64,000 bases of DNA from Anas platyrhynchos (taxonomy: Eukaryota > Chordata > Aves > Anseriformes > Anatidae), in NCBI RefSeq assembly GCF_047663525.1, contig NC_092588.1, positions 141,072,001 through 141,136,000 of the forward strand, given 5' to 3'. Numbering within the stretch: position 1 is the stretch's first letter; every line of letters begins with the position of its first letter. The position numbers and the translations under genes were made by a program. Positions 12,720 through 23,867 of this stretch are shown piece by piece. Under the pieces are notes generated by a model that ran no database searches, was not told where the DNA came from, and saw only the letters and a program-made list of their open reading frames with translations.

Positions 12720-14171
12720 GATGTGGTGAACTATTCTTAGGTACAATATTTCAACAAAGAATGGAATATGCATGGAAAATATTTTGAAGTTATTTTCAAT
12801 TGCATTTTAATTAAATAATTCAATAGACTTTTACTTAACAGTATATGCTGTTAGTGCCATATGCATGTTGTGATTCTTAAAAGCCAGGAGTTTGCTCTAA
12901 GCTGTATGAGAGTGTGTGTCTACTTGTAAAGTAATGTTTTTAAACTTTTCATATATATAATTAAGACCAAGCAACTGCATTCCTCTAATGATGTATAATT
13001 GGATGGATAATGGCTATCATTGTAGCACTGCATGCAAAATAATTACTTTAGTCCTCTAAAACAGCAAGCACTTGGAACAAATCTAACACATTTGCAATAT
13101 ACAGCTGGGCCCTTGGACCCAAGTGGGTGGTATCTGAGTTCAACATTTTAAATATTCAGTTCTACAGTCTAAAAAAAGTTTTTACCCAGTAACAATGATC
13201 ACCTAAAATGCTTGTATTTGTCAGAGCTTTAGTTTTGTTACATAACTATGCCCCTAACTTTTGTACACTCTTGGTAGCCTGGAACCAGTTCAGAAAATAA
13301 CCTGAGGGTTATATACTATCAAAAATAAATAATTTTCAGATGGTTTTCCAGTCTTTCCAAGGATTGCCTTCATCTTTGAATAACCCTGTATCACTTAACT
13401 CACTGTTAGACAGAAGAAATACCTTCACTGAATAAATCCAGTCTGACTGTGCCTCAGTGGGGAAAAAAAAAAAGAAAAAAAAAAAAAAGCAGATAATCTC
13501 CACAGCTGTGACAGCCCAGATCCTACTCTTGCCTTTTGCAGAACAATACAAGAGTCACCGTACTGTGCTGGTTCAGATTGAGGGGTCAGGAGTGCCTGGC
13601 ATTTCCTCTCTCCTGTAGTAGCTACAAGCAGTTGCCTGGAGGGAAGACTAAGAACAGGCTCAGCACATGGGATATTCCCTGCTAAATTTTTCCCAACTCA
13701 TGACTCTCCATTGCAAAGGGAATTATCTGTTGGGGTTGGTCTCTTTAGTTACTCCTTCTCTTGCAAGCATTCCCCAAGTAATGGGGACAAACCCATTCTC
13801 CCCTGAGCTCCCTTGCTTCTACAACTTTGGCCACACATGGCATCCATCCTTTGAATGCCTTATACCTTAACCCATGCTCCATGCATCCTCTAGAACACTG
13901 CCAGGGTAAAGCTGAACAGCTCCTGCACCCAGACCTGGTGGTGCTGACAGAAAGCAGCCTCAGGGCTGGGCAAGAAAATGCCTTAAAAAGATGAAGCTGA
14001 ACCTTCTGAAGATGAATTAAAACTGTCAGTGTCAATAGATAAACAGGTTTACCTTCAAATCCACGAGCAATAAATGATGTCTAGCCCCTGTTTTCCTTCA
14101 AGAGAAAAATATCTTACTGTGTTGTTTTGCTGCTAGTCTATCCTAGAGACTCCAGTTATCTTTTCTCTCAG
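12717..14171. other. Non-coding unique sequence, no gene seen
   Basis: AT-rich sequence with an interrupted A-run at 13463-13488 (11 A, G, 14 A). Short open frames at 13336-13551 and 13745-14035 on the minus strand have no recognised domain. No promoter or RNA gene was seen. Confidence 0.5.
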
Positions 14172-14412
14172 ATCACAGAATCATAGAATCATAGAATGCT
14201 TTGGACTGGAAGGGATCTTAAAGATCACCCAGTTTCCAGACCAGACCAGGTTGCCCAAGGCCTCATCCAACCTCGTCTTGAACACTTCCAGGGATGGGGC
14301 ATCCACAGCTTCTCTGGGCAACCTGTTCCTGTGCCTCATCACCCTCCAGGTGAAGAATTTTTTCCTAATATCTATTCTAAACCTACCCACTTCTAGTTTA
14401 AAACCATTACCC
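14172..14412 (-). mobile_element. CR1 LINE 3' end with terminal repeats, antisense
   Basis: This second 5'-truncated CR1 copy is on the minus strand. It starts on the plus strand with three copies of an ATCA(T/C)AGA-type octamer (14172-14197), the complement of the short tandem repeat that ends CR1 elements. The minus frame at 14181-14390 keeps MGRFRIDIRKKFFTWRV, NRLPREAVDAPSLEVFKTRL and DEALGNLVW. Compared with the copy at 8311 it lacks about 45-50 bases between the terminal region and the coding part (the segment that reads as the CCATGGGCAGGGACACC block there). That is an internal deletion in this copy or its source. The copy is not mobile. Confidence 0.94.
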
Positions 14413-17400
14413 TCAGATGCTCAAACTCAGCATGCCTAACTAAACTCAGAGGAATTGCTTCAGCTTGTGTTTGTCTTTGGATGTTGTTGCTCTGTTTGGG
14501 ATATGAAGAAAGGCCTGCAAGCTTATTCCCTTCTATATCAGTTGGTCTATAGAAGATCTTCCTCTTCCCTCAAACCCTTTCTCATGCCCTTGGACACTGA
14601 TGATGGTTAAAAACTATTGCCAAAACAACCAACCAACTAAAAATGGCTATGAAAGGAATGGCATTGTTTAAATGACTGCTCTTCCCTTGTTTCATTTTTA
14701 GATTGTATTTAGTGTCAGTAACAAAGACTTAAGCTTTACTAGCACTGAATCCCAAGTGCAGCGGAAGTCAAGGCTACGAGGTTAGGATAATTGGGTAAGT
14801 AGGCCAATAAGTAATTATGATAAGAAGGTTACAATAATTAGTAGCAGCAATAAATGGCTAGAGTTATCCTACTTGAGTTCTTCGTTCTACATTTTGTCAG
14901 TGATCATTTTCTTAAAACTAGTTGCCAGAAGCTGCAGTAGATTGTTAAACACTCTTACACTCATAGAAGTGGAAATTAAATTATAGCAATGAAGGACAAC
15001 TGTGATGTTTGATGTGAAAAGGATTATGTAACTGGTGTTAGTAAAGTGGAATAGTTTACATTGAGTGATACTCATTTACTGAGCAATTTCAGCCCAAAAC
15101 AGAAGTTAATGCAAATAGAAATATAAGAAAGGTTTAACCAGTGACACATTCAAAGCCAAACAGGACCTGCAGCTGATGTGTTTAAAGGGTGTCATGTGGT
15201 TAACATTTTGGTGCATCTATGATTGATTTTTGCACACAGACTATATTCAGCACTAAAGAAGTAAAATTCCATGTGAAATGTAGAGCTCAGCTTTGTTTCA
15301 ATCTCTTTTCTTCTATGATTACTAGGGTTTATGTCCATTGCACCTAGGCTTTTAATTCTTACTCTTCTTTGTATTGGAAGTCTGGAGGACTTTAGGCCTA
15401 GGCCAGTATATGTAAAGCAGACTGTACACTTCCAAATAAGGTGCAAGTCAAATCATTCAAGGGCTAATACTTCTTCTGTCTCAAAGTGAAAAATTGTTCT
15501 TCAGTAACTGTCCCTGTTGCCTTGTAGAGCATGTGGGTGCAAAGAACCACAGACACATGTGGGTTGAAAGTGAAACGATGAATACTCAAAGAAACATACA
15601 GCTTTGCCATGAAGTTGCCCAGATGAAATGCCAAGGGAAATCTTCAGAGAATGCATCACAGCTGCATGTTCTGCTTTCTTGCTACTGCTGCTGTTTTACT
15701 CTTCTGTTCACAGTATGCTAGAAATTAAAGTCAGAATCAAAGACTCCCATCTGAAAAACCCACAGATTAAATAATCAGTCTCATAGCCTGGTCACAGTAT
15801 GCCAGTTTTTGTTCTTATCTATGATAGTAGAAGTTACCAGGCAAGGATTATCTCTAACATTTTCTTAAAAGAACGGGAAGAAAATGATCAGTGACCATGT
15901 TACTACATAAACAATGTCTTTCTGAAAAGTTTATTGTAGAAAACCTCTAACAACAGTTCACCTGCAGTGGGGAGGAAAAGACCACAGGAGAGAGTATGAT
16001 TATAACTTGTCCCTGAGCATCTTCTGCAGTGCCCACTCCAAGTAATAACAGGAGAAATAACAAGAGAAAGGATGTGCACCACTGTCCTCCATGTCTCCAC
16101 AGGGGCTGCGTCCAGGCTCTGCTCTGCAAATCTGCTCTGGACACTTCCAAACGTGGCTCAAAGTGGTCAGGCAAAGATCCCCTAAGCAAGTGCACATGTC
16201 CTTTAGGAAACATAACAATCAACTTCACAGACAGATCTACATGTAAAGATGGCAGTTTGCCTGTGATAATTCACCCCTTTTCCTGCTGCATTACTTGGGC
16301 TGCAGGGACTCCTCTGATTTTGAACTTCTCCTTTCCAAAACCATTTTGTTACAAAAGGTTACATTCCTACATGTAGTTTCATTAGCCTCCAGTGGCAAGA
16401 GAAATTCTGAAGAAGTCCCAGAAAAAAAGAAATAGGAAAACACAATCACTCTCTGTCCTGGAGGAAAATGAAGGGGAAGAGTATCATAGCTGTTGATGGT
16501 ACTTTTTGGAAAGGAAGATAGCAAGGTATTTTCTTATAACATAAATATAACTGGGCTTTAACCTCACAGTTACGCATATGCTGATTTGATTTAAGTTAAG
16601 GATATATAGAACACAGAATGAAACTGTGGGATTCATCCAGTTCTTAGAGGGGTAGTATTTCCAGAAAGAAATTATTCAAACCACTGTTCTTTCTGGATTT
16701 CTTATACTTTGCAAGTGTATCTTTCTATTCAAGAACAAAAATGCAAATTTTACAGGGGCGTCAGGATCTACCAGAGAAGGTGCATGCCTGATCTGAATGG
16801 TGGATGTCTACATGGAAACAGTTTTCCATAGTTACAGTTTAGCCATGGTTAGGGTCCATCAAGACCTACGGGGATGTATCGGTGTATGACTAGACATGAC
16901 CTCAAGTAAATCAGTTTACATGCCTATAAATACCAGGTACAGTACTAATGTATAGGAGATCCTAACACAGATTGTAATAAGCACTGTGTAAACAAGTAAC
17001 AAAGCCAGTCTGTGCTTCAGAGAGCTTGCACAAATGAAAAACAAGTTGTAGCAGATGAATGAAATAACCCAAATGATTCTTCTGTGTTCTGAAAAGATCA
17101 GAATAATGAAATGAATAGTTTAGTCAGAGTACCAGCCTACTGCTTGGGGATACGCTTTGTAGTTGATGTTGTGGCAACCACTCTTTTGAAAACAAAGCCT
17201 GTAAGTAATAGGCATCCTAAAACATTTATCCAGTACAAATGCATCTATGCATGCACACGCCATTGCTTAACATAGGTCAAAATACATTGCTGACAGTGAT
17301 TACAGGTTCAGAAATAACATTAAATTCCTTTAACTTAATAGAACCATAAACATAATAAAATACAAGCTTTAAATGATCTTTTTTTTTAGCTGGACCTGGT

Positions 17401-19243
17401 ATTTTTCTGGTTTCACCTTAAAAATTCTTTATTATCTGCTGCTTTGTCATGAGTTAAAATGTACCCTGCATGACTATTAAGGAGTGTTTCACTTGAATTT
17501 TTCATACCCTATGGAGTATAAAGGATTTAGCACTGGAGTATATTTTACCCAGGTAACCATCATCTCTGAGGCTCAGCCAGAGGAGGGTGGATTTCCAGCA
17601 GGGGTTGTAAGTTTGCAACTGAAATCTGAATTATTGTGCAAACAAAAGGTTTCTTAGGGCCTGTTTTCTCTGTGCTGTCTTTGCTTCAAAAGTTGAGGTT
17701 GGGGCCCTTGGCTTTTGTGCTGAAAGCTTCTCTAATGTTCCCATTTGGAGCTTTCTGAGCTAAAAAATAACAGTTTCTTCTCCCTTTACAATTAAAAAAA
17801 AAAAAAAAAGAAAGAAAAAAGACCAGGAATGCTTAATAAAATTACATGTATTAAACGCTGTCATTTCTTTATATAAAAAACAGGAAGCATAATGGTCATC
17901 CTATAGAGGCTAGATGAGGTTTCCTAGGTGATTTGAGACTGCCTGGGAGGTAAGGGAGGGTAAGGTATTTAATAAACATAAGTACTGATGCTATTGCTTG
18001 GACAAACTCTGTTTCTTACCAGGTGGCTCTGCATATCGCTATGGAAATAAGTTGCTATAGTGGGAGTCTTGTTTACTCTTCGGATGATTCTTCTCTCTGT
18101 GACTTGTAATTGCTAAGTGGTGGGATGCTTCACTCTAACACAGGAGAAGCACACAGGGCAAATGAAAGAATGACAGTAGGCAGAAAAATTCAGTTTATAA
18201 TATTTTCATCTTGCAAAAAGCACATTTAAAGTCAGTATTTCCATGGTTGAATGGAAGCAAAGTAACATGATTTAATATTTTAGATTTCCTAAATTGAGGA
18301 AAAAACGGACAGGGTTTTGGTCTTCTTAGCATTATGTAAGAAAACTAATTATAGTATCTTGCTTAGCTTTATGGGAAAACTAACATGGATTCTGATCCTG
18401 ATAAAAGAAGAAAAGGATCAGATTACTAGAACAGTAACTAAAGACAAACTACATAATGGTAAATAACTTATGCTTATTTTGAAATAAATATTTATGTGTT
18501 GCTTCTGGAGGACATTTATTTAAAAACTGCTGGCACAGAACGGGATGAGATGAAGGTAATGTGGCGTACTAATTGAAGGATAAGATGACAATGATGATGT
18601 AATTGTTAAAGTTACTGTGAATTTTAAACTCAAGCATTCAGAACAGAGAAATGACACCTAGTACTGTAATACTTTCCTAATGTAATGTAACGTCAGTCTT
18701 GTTTTAAACTTAAGCCTGACCCTGCTGACTCTGCTAGCACAGTCAATACTTTTAACCATGTTACCAGTACACATTCTGGCGGTTCAAAGTCATTATCATA
18801 TGGCTTTGAAAAGTTTAGGCTATGTCTGTATGTATTTTAAGTCATTCTTTGGGTGATTCTTCCCACATACACAGATAAGGTTCCTGTATTACAGTGGAGG
18901 AAGATATGTTTGAGTATTGTATGGATAGTTATTAGAAAATTAAACCTTGAGAAAAAAAAAAAAAAAAAAAAGGAAGTAAAAATTCCTCAGGGAAAGACAG
19001 TAAAATGGCTGGTATGTAAGGTAGGAAGCCATTTGTCACTTGGAGAAATCCAAAGCAGGTGATGGAGTGGAGCCAATTAAAGGGTGTCTAGGCAGCTGGA
19101 CGCATCTGCATCTGCAGGAGAAGGAGTTGACTCCAGCTGTGTGTGGATTGCAAACATAAATACAGACAGTTTGTTGAACAGAAGCAAAACTTTGACATCA
19201 ACCATATGTGGGAATTCATGCAAATGATAAATTTGATCCCAGG
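14413..19243. other. Non-coding unique sequence, no gene seen
   Basis: This is about 4.8 kb without a recognised coding or transposon signal. The largest frame, 115 codons at 16029-16376 (plus), overlaps frames of 93 and 72 codons on the other strand, the usual sign of chance openness in a GC-richer patch. A-runs lie at 17794-17809 and 18952-18971. Confidence 0.55.
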
Positions 19244-19263
19244 TTTTTTTTTTTTTTTTTTTT
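19244..19263. repeat. T20 homopolymer tract
   Basis: This is an uninterrupted run of 20 T followed by cccttt. No associated element was recognised. Confidence 0.85.
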
Positions 19264-20112
19264 CCCTTTGGACCTGGGAAGTTCTACTCTAAGACAAAGA
19301 CCATGCTATTTTGTATTCAGCAGAAGTAAACTGGTGCAGTACAATTATTCTTAACAGAGGTTGAAATCAGCAGTTGACAGGGGTAGGTTGCAAATTGGGA
19401 TCCCTTCTGGCGTGGTGACACTGGTAGTCCTGCAGCCCATCATCAACTTCCCATCACTAACCCATATTGACAACAGAGCGTCCTCTAGCTGTTGTCTAGC
19501 TGTCCCACACCCTCTTGTTGCCACCCCATTCCATGTTTTCCTTGCCTTTCCCATCCGTTTTGAGCATATTCTGAGCCATTGCCCATGGGGTGTCCAGAAA
19601 ACGCTTGTATATGACGGGTTATTTTCATTGTGGAAGGTGAGAATTCACAAGCCTGTATAGCTGCATTGTGTAAACTTTCTGATAAAGATGGCTCTAAGAT
19701 ACCTATTTTAATCTTGCAATTATGATAATGTATTATAAAATATTTAAAAAATATAGCTGTCCTTATTGTGTTGGATAGATTTTGTAGGTCTTTAAGACTA
19801 TACTTGTAATCTAATTAATGCCAGGCTAATAGACAGATTGTTAGCTCAGTTCCTGTCATGGTTTTGGTATGTGCCAATTAGCACATTCCCCAGAAATGCT
19901 TGGATCCCATCCAGAGCTCAGCTTCTGCGGGGCACTGCTCCTGGGTGGCAGGACCATCTCCTTTCTTGGAAGACTGAGAAAGTTTATCTGTAGGGATACA
20001 AGCCAGACCAGGTTCCTTGGTCTCAAGGTCAGAGGACAAGCCTTGACTTCTATTTGCTAGTGGTAGCCTAATATTTCTAATTTGGCTTCCAATGAAAAAT
20101 AGCAATGCCCAC

Positions 20113-20177
20113 CTTTCGAGATAGAATAGCTCAGTATTGCCCCCATAGAGCAAGTACAGCAATGGGACAAGATCCAT
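20113..20177 (-). other. Doubtful exon-like block 2 (65 nt)
   Basis: On the minus strand this block follows ...gtccctcaaag and ends before GTGGGC, 142 bases after block 1. Read in the frame that continues from block 1 it is open and hydrophobic (MDLVPLLYLLYGG, then NTELFYLE). The pattern VP.YLL..GG...RWALL of the unspliced reading faintly recalls a membrane protein such as TMEM164, but the match is too short and too divergent to name a gene. Confidence 0.12.
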
Positions 20178-20319
20178 CTTTGAGGGACAAAATGAAGTAT
20201 ATATACTGTTATATAAAATAAGGTCTCCCTTCATGCAACCAAAGCTTAAGATGGGACTGTGCGAAGAATTAATGACAGAGAAAACATTCAGAGTACTATG
20301 GAGTAGCTGGGAGAAATAC

Positions 20320-20494
20320 CTGTGGAAAGTATTCCCTGGCTGGGTCCATGTCACCACAGATGGGCAGCACTGCGGCTGAGAGGAGCGAGGTGAAAGAAAG
20401 AAGAGTAGCAGCAAAACAAGGGAAAATGATACCGCCTCTTTTGTCCTTTTGCCACTCTCTTCCAGTTCTGTGATTGATGTTTCTGCCGGGAAAC
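20320..20494 (-). other. Doubtful exon-like block 1 (175 nt)
   Basis: On the minus strand this block is preceded by ...catttacag and followed by GTATTTC, so both borders match splice sites. Two of its three frames are open throughout. In one, the peptide includes GREWQKDKRGG, then a hydrophobic stretch (FAATLLSFTSLLSAAVLPI), then CGDMDPAREYFPQ, ending exactly on the codon before the donor. I do not recognise the protein. Having two open frames in one block is also what a chance low-stop region would give. No function is proposed. Confidence 0.15.
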
Positions 20495-23400
20495 CTGTAA
20501 ATGAATGAAGCCATTTGTTGGACTGAGCAAATCAGCAACGATCAACAGCTGGACACAGTGGAACTGAAATGTAAGAAAGACTTCTTTGTGAATTGAACTT
20601 GCTTCTTTGCAAGTTTTTTCTTGATGCTGCCTGAAGTGATCCAATGAATCATGATGTTTGTCACCAAAGAAAATGTCAAGCCAATAACTAACCATAAAAA
20701 AAAAATCTTTATTTTGTTTATTGAACGTACATAAGAGAGATTAATCCTGATGGGATAAGTGAGTTTTTGGCATGTGTGTTCAATTTAGAGGACTTGAATT
20801 AAGCCCTGTGCATATTTGTAGATTGAACTAGGAGGAAATACTAATCTGGTAATAAAATGTCTTATTCTAATATGTACACAACAGTCATAAGGTAGGTCTG
20901 GTGACAGAAAGTAAAAAGTTGAGATATGATTTAAAAACAAAGAAATGGGTTGTTGTGTTTACTGGATTTTGAACAGAAAATGGAAAATACACAAAGAATA
21001 TTTTGAATAAATTTTAATTTGATGGAGAATGGCCAAATGTATTTCCACATTTGTGGCACTGCTAACTACTAAAGGTATCATTTGGCATTTAAAGTAAATG
21101 AGTGTATGAGTGCATCATAGAAGAGCATATCCATGCAAAACATTTTGATAATCAGCAATACTACATGAAGAAAATTATATGCATAACAACATAATTTGAT
21201 TTTTGGTAACCCAATTACATTTTTAAAGTTAACGTAGTTCACTGAGAGCTCTGTAGTCTGCCTCTTCTCAAAAGGTTGTTCAAGTCATTATCATCACAAT
21301 TTTTTGAGTAATAACAATAAAACATTTGTCTTCTACATACAAAGTGCTGGTGAAAATTGCTGTTGCTACCAAGTGTATATGGAAATGAGATTCATTTGGT
21401 TTTATGTGGTTATGCGCAAATATAAACAAAAATGTAGAACCATAAACATCTGCATTAACCTCTAGCTTGAAGGTCTCTCTCAGCCTGGAGGGAATGTTGG
21501 ATAAAAGAAAGAAAATTGAAATTGAAATAAAATGTAATTTTTAAAATGTAATATAATTTTAGACACTACCAAAACCATGCAAATAAATTAATATCCATGT
21601 TAAAGCTCTCTCTAAGCTTTATAAGCAGAAGGACACCATAGACACATGGAAATGCTGCATAATGGATTAGTGCTGAGAAAATGAAGTCCATCTTTCAGAT
21701 TTAAGTTGCTTCCCCTTAAAACAGGAACATGAAATGAGAATAATGAAAATAAAAATAAAGCATTAAATAGAGAACTCAAATTTAGGAAGATACAAGAAGA
21801 ATCCTATTTTTTCTCCCAAAGAAACAATTTCATCTTCAAGAGAATGTAAATCCTACATTGTCAGCCTTGTTAGTTGTTCATATTGCCATCGTACTTAAGA
21901 GTCCTGCTCCAAGAATCACTCAGCTCCTGGAGAGATTTTATTTCTGGGCATTCTTAAGATGAATAAATCATTGAGCATTGTATATAAAATCCACAGAATA
22001 AAAAGTCTGCCTTTTGAGCTATTATTATTATTTTTTTAATGTAACATTCTAGGCCTATTGAATTTATGAGCTTTTAAGGTAGCATGAAATGTTCTTTAAT
22101 AAGCTGCAACACATTGTGACTCCTTGGTCCCTTTATATTACTTAACGGTCTTAGGTCTTGTTGCCATTAGGCTAAATTGAACAAACCCTTGGAAACTTAC
22201 TTTGTTAACTGGGAGGAAAGGGGCAAATGTCATTCATTAAACATTAATTGTTTTTGCTTTTCATATCCCACTTTGCAGAATCTCTAAGGGGAATATACTG
22301 AACACTAAATATGTTTTAATTAAAACAGAGAGAGAAAGCCATAATGTCAAGCTGAAAGAGAAGAGTTTTACTTAGTTCTTCAGAGTAATGGAGCTTTAAG
22401 ATCATTTGCATTAGGAGGACCATTCTAACCCTGATATTCTTAGGGCTTTCAGCTGATCAGCAGTCAGTGTGTGTGAACTACTTGCACCATATTTAACGCC
22501 AGCTTGCTTGAAACAAGGACCTTAGCATTAAAAACAAAAATACAGCAATATCTACCAAACTTCAGAAGTTACCCTCTTTGCAGACAAAAGTGTCTTCCTT
22601 TTTTTCCCTCAGCCGATGAAATACCTGGGGCTTCCCAGACTGCTGGAGTGGCTTTAGCTCATCACAGATGGTAGAAAACACAGTGTTTGGTAGGAAATGA
22701 ATGATAGAAAAAAAATCTCTGCTTGTTCTTAATAATTGTTCATTCTTCAGAGGCCTTATTTTGGCAGTTCCCCAAGTCATTGGCTATTCCTCGAGAATGC
22801 TCCCCTGCTGTGCTGTGCTCTGCTCTGTGGGATGGGGTGGGGTGGGATATGATGAGATGGATTGGAGTGGATTTTCTCATCCAGGGGCTCTGGATGCTGT
22901 TTGTCCTTCAGTTCCCTCAGATGACAGCTGCTTTCTACTGCTTACTGCTGTGAGGGGTCAACCTGTGATGTCCAGCTACATGTCCCGAGGTAAGCTGTCA
23001 CACTGCCTATCAGAGCTGTCATTTATTTTGCCATGTTTCAGTACACTGATGAGACACTGCTAGAAAACTCGTGCAATAATCACTGCCTGAGTATTTAGGC
23101 ATTGAGCCTCTAACACCTTTCCACTCCAGGAGACAGATGGATAGTCAAGTGCCAAATGTTAAAATGCATGTTTTTATTAGTGGCCACTTCCCTGAGAAAT
23201 GTACAGTTTGCATTTTTTCTCAAGAAGTCCTGAGCCTGAGAATCAAGTTTAATGTTGTTTTTAATAGAAAGGTCAGTGGTGGCTGGCTGTATTTCAGAAA
23301 TTCCTATGTGAAAAGATTCAGCTTGTCTCTCAACAGAACTGCTGACAAGCAATGATCCAAGCCCAAGAGAGGTCAAGTTCAGCTGCCCAGGGGATCACGA

Positions 23401-23842
23401 TGGCTCAGACTGTAACAGGGATTTCTAAAAAAAAAAAAAAGAGCTGTGGCATTCTACAGACCAGCCAACCATGCCTGCTGTCTGAAGAAAGGGCTTTATT
23501 CAGCCTGAGATTTGGCACTGGATTTTCTCTAATACTCATTATTCTTCAGCTGCTCCTGAGCACCAGTCCCTGCACTGGTGCTCTAGCTCCTGATGCAGGC
23601 TTTGCTGTGGTCTGGCTCTCCCTCACCCTCTGCCCACCAGCAAATTTTGATTTGATTAGCTTTGATTTGGTTACAATTCACTCTGAATTCACTGTGATGC
23701 TGTTTATACCTTCCTGTTCCAAGCAAATGCCCTCAGCTCAAGCCATCACCTCGTCTTGTGGCAAATTTGTGTCACTGGAATCTGGGGATCTCCACGCAGG
23801 GGTGTTTTAACACTGAATCTCCTGGCACAATTTGTAAATTAC

Positions 23843-23867
23843 AATACTCCTCCTTTAGAGGAGTATT
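23843..23867. repeat. Perfect hairpin, 10-bp arms, 5-base loop
   Basis: The arm aatactcctc (23843-23852) pairs exactly with gaggagtatt (23858-23867) across a ctttta-like 5-base loop and is followed by TTTATT. In a bacterium it would look like a terminator. In a vertebrate context it is only an inverted repeat. It is too short for a typical microRNA precursor. Confidence 0.85.

Larger units (their letters stand above)
19264..23842. other. Mostly AT-rich non-coding sequence; exon-like blocks on minus strand
   Basis: The longest open frame of the window (178 codons, minus, 19878-20414) and overlapping frames at 20296-20538 and 20351-20695 lie here. Two blocks with splice-site-like borders within them are listed separately as doubtful exons. 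From about 20700 to 22500 the sequence is very AT-rich with no signal. A locally repetitive GGGATGGGGTGGGGTGGGAT patch occurs near 22827. Confidence 0.5.

Noticed and set aside
13555..13640. TGCTGGTTCAG-type start that could suggest a solo LTR
   Set aside because: No matching CA end, polyadenylation signal arrangement or direct repeat of flanks could be found.
20090..20180. Faint resemblance to a TMEM164 membrane segment (VP.YLL..GG...RWALL)
   Set aside because: The match is only a few residues from memory, runs across the proposed donor site and is far more divergent than a bird orthologue should be.
19878..20414. Longest open frame (178 codons, minus) as a single-exon gene
   Set aside because: Low-complexity hydrophobic start, no recognised domain, and frames on the same strand in other registers are also open. 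Only the splice-bounded blocks inside it are kept, as doubtful exons.
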